Source: Patescibacteria group bacterium UBA6023 (GTDB taxonomy: Bacteria; Patescibacteriota; Minisyncoccia; Phycocordibacterales; UBA6899). Taken from it: a stretch of 14,204 bases of DNA. Under the pieces are notes generated by a model. The model was not told where the DNA came from and searched no databases. It saw only the letters and a list, made by a program, of their open reading frames with translations. Position numbers and translations under genes: made by a program. The stretch lies in contig DIZR01000092.1 of the NCBI GenBank assembly GCA_002429425.1, forward strand, positions 796 to 14,999. The letters run 5' to 3'. Below are positions 13,408 to 14,204 of the stretch, piece by piece (the stretch's first letter is position 1; every line of letters begins with the position of its first letter).

Positions 13408-13977
13408 ACGATATGTTTCTCCGTTTCTCCCACTGATCATCTTCATGAATGGTGGTCGTAAATAGCGAAATACAACATATGCAGTAATAGAACCGACAAT
13501 AATCCCCCCAAGAATATCCGACGGATAATGGATGCCTGCGGCCACACGCCCGATCGACATGATGATCACGAGAATGAAGAACCATATTCCCCACTTTTTG
13601 TTGTACTGATAGATTGCGCAAGCAAATGCAAAAAAGAACGTTGCATGCACAGAGGGAAAGGAGTACGAATTTTCAGAAAGTAGTTGATGGAGATGATGCG
13701 TGAGAAACGGTCGCGGACGATGGTAAAAATAACGAACAACCTCCATCACACCATAACGGGCAAAGAAACTTGAAAAGAAAACCACACTTCCAATGACTAA
13801 TTTTTCCCGAAATGGACAGGTGGTTCGCCAAAGGAGCACAGCAAATGCGACCACAAGAATAATGGGTAAGAAATCAGCAAGAAAAACGATCCAGAAGTCG
13901 GCCGTGGAAGATTGACCAGCTAGGTTGTTAAGCAGAAACAGTGTCTTTACATCAAGGCTGGAAAGAAATTGAAGCAT
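13402..13977 (-). CDS. PAP2-superfamily membrane phosphatase, undecaprenyl-diphosphate phosphatase-like
   Basis: The 191-residue product probably dephosphorylates a lipid (di)phosphate at the outer membrane face, as BcrC and PgpB do. The three signature blocks are RYFYHRPRP (82-90), FPSVHATF (107-114) and GRVAAGIHYPSD (143-154; Arg144, His150, Asp154). Two departures from the KX6RP-PSGH-SRX5HX3D consensus are seen: Arg82 for Lys and Val110 for Gly; the catalytic histidines remain. Five or six helices are visible. The frame reaches ATG 14022, but that ATG lies in a hairpin loop, while ATG 13977 follows a perfect TATAAT by 6 nt and starts at a typical family N-terminus. I use 13977. Confidence 0.88.
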   Translation of the reverse strand: MLQFLSSLDVKTLFLLNNLAGQSSTADFWIVFLADFLPIILVVAFAVLLWRTTCPFREKLVIGSVVFFSSFFARYGVMEVVRYFYHRPRPFLTHHLHQLLSENSYSFPSVHATFFFAFACAIYQYNKKWGIWFFILVIIMSIGRVAAGIHYPSDILGGIIVGSITAYVVFRYLRPPFMKMISGRNGETYRL

Positions 13978-13983
13978 TGATAC

Positions 13984-13989
13984 ATTATA
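13984..13989 (-). promoter_or_regulatory. -10 box of the PAP2 gene, leaderless type
   Basis: TATAAT on the minus strand, then GTATCA, then ATG at 13977. The predicted start coincides with the A of the ATG. The same GTATCA spacer text occurs at the TraB-like gene. Confidence 0.65.
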
Positions 13990-14006
13990 GGACAAAAAGT
14001 TCAAAC

Positions 14007-14035
14007 CAAAAAATCCCTTCATTCGAGATTTTTTG
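14007..14035 (-). terminator. Probable terminator between repeat D and the PAP2 promoter
   Basis: CAAAAAATC (14007-14015) and GATTTTTTG (14027-14035), a perfect 9-bp stem with an 11-nt loop. It would end transcripts of a minus-strand gene lying beyond 14204. Its place between a repeat copy and a -10 box repeats the arrangement at 5220-5348 and 8341-8465. Confidence 0.5.
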
Positions 14036-14050
14036 TATAAATTTTCTCTA

Positions 14051-14116
14051 GGGTTCCGTCATAGAGAATGTTGGAACTATTTTTAATAAGAGAAACGATA
14101 CTACTATCTATATCCC
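14051..14116 (-). repeat. Intergenic tRNA-3'-like repeat, copy D
   Basis: The plus strand begins GGGTTCCGTCATAGAG, has GTTGGAACTATTTTT and AAACGATACT, and ends CTATCTATATCCC. It matches copy C along its length and shares the terminal CTATCTATATCCC with copy B, which links the C/D and A/B subgroups into one family. Confidence 0.7.
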
Positions 14117-14157
14117 TATTTTCTACTCTTTTATATGACTCTCTACATTCTATTTAT

Positions 14158-14182
14158 CGAGCGAAGCTCGCTTAACTTTTTT
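14158..14182 (+). terminator. Small hairpin with T-run at the right edge
   Basis: CGAGC (14158-14162), loop GAA, GCTCG (14166-14170), then CTTAACTTTTTT. The stem is short and the T-run is 6 nt away, so a terminator role is weak. A perfect palindrome AATTCGCGAATT follows at 14184-14195. Confidence 0.3.
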
Positions 14183-14204
14183 CAATTCGCGAATTCTAAT
14201 GATC

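Noticed and set aside
13978..14022. A 15-codon N-terminal extension of the PAP2 gene.
   Set aside because: The upstream ATG is in a hairpin loop, and the TATAAT box lies inside the extension, 6 nt before ATG 13977.
1..14204. CRISPR arrays, insertion sequences, phage genes, restriction or toxin-antitoxin systems.
   Set aside because: No regularly spaced repeats, transposase, integrase or recognisable defence genes were seen.

Overview
The window reads like the chromosome of a Patescibacteria/CPR bacterium, most likely Parcubacteria-like. Genes are short and compact, GC is moderate (roughly 40-45% by eye), several small proteins are unrecognisable, start codons usually lack a Shine-Dalgarno, and an Rnf-like electron-transfer module sits beside a lone acetate kinase. 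The lineage is an inference from gene style; there is no rRNA or tRNA gene to confirm it.

Layout. Positions 1-8868 are transcribed leftwards. The 3'-truncated acetate kinase (1-514) comes first. Next is a tight five-gene operon (4406 down to 636): an exported FMN-binding-domain protein, an ApbE flavin transferase, an RnfD-like membrane domain fused to an FAD/NAD(P)H reductase, and two small unknown single-pass proteins. This looks like a minimal trans-membrane flavin electron conduit. From 4770 to 8868 lie five mostly single-gene units: a hypothetical protein, a TraB/Tiki-like protein, a DUF6159-like membrane protein, a SAM methyltransferase and a four-helix DMT/SMR-like protein. Positions 9101-13407 read rightwards: a large acyltransferase-3/SGNH protein, a structured intergenic region, then a diacylglycerol kinase-like lipid kinase overlapping a calcineurin-type metallophosphoesterase. 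A PAP2 phosphatase converges on the latter (13977-13402). The 9101-13977 block can be read as envelope and lipid-phosphate metabolism.

Two non-coding patterns stand out. First, several genes have a TATAAT/TATACT box 6-9 nt before the ATG, as expected for leaderless or nearly leaderless mRNAs; these boxes also correct the start sites of at least two genes. Second, an intergenic repeat of about 66 bp (four long copies, several short ones) resembles the 3' part of a tRNA (a GTTCNAAN core and a GGCACCC end). On the minus strand it is typically followed by a hairpin and then by the next gene's promoter. This repeat-hairpin-promoter arrangement and the divergent flavin operon are the most interesting content. 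No IS element, CRISPR, integrase or tRNA gene was seen.
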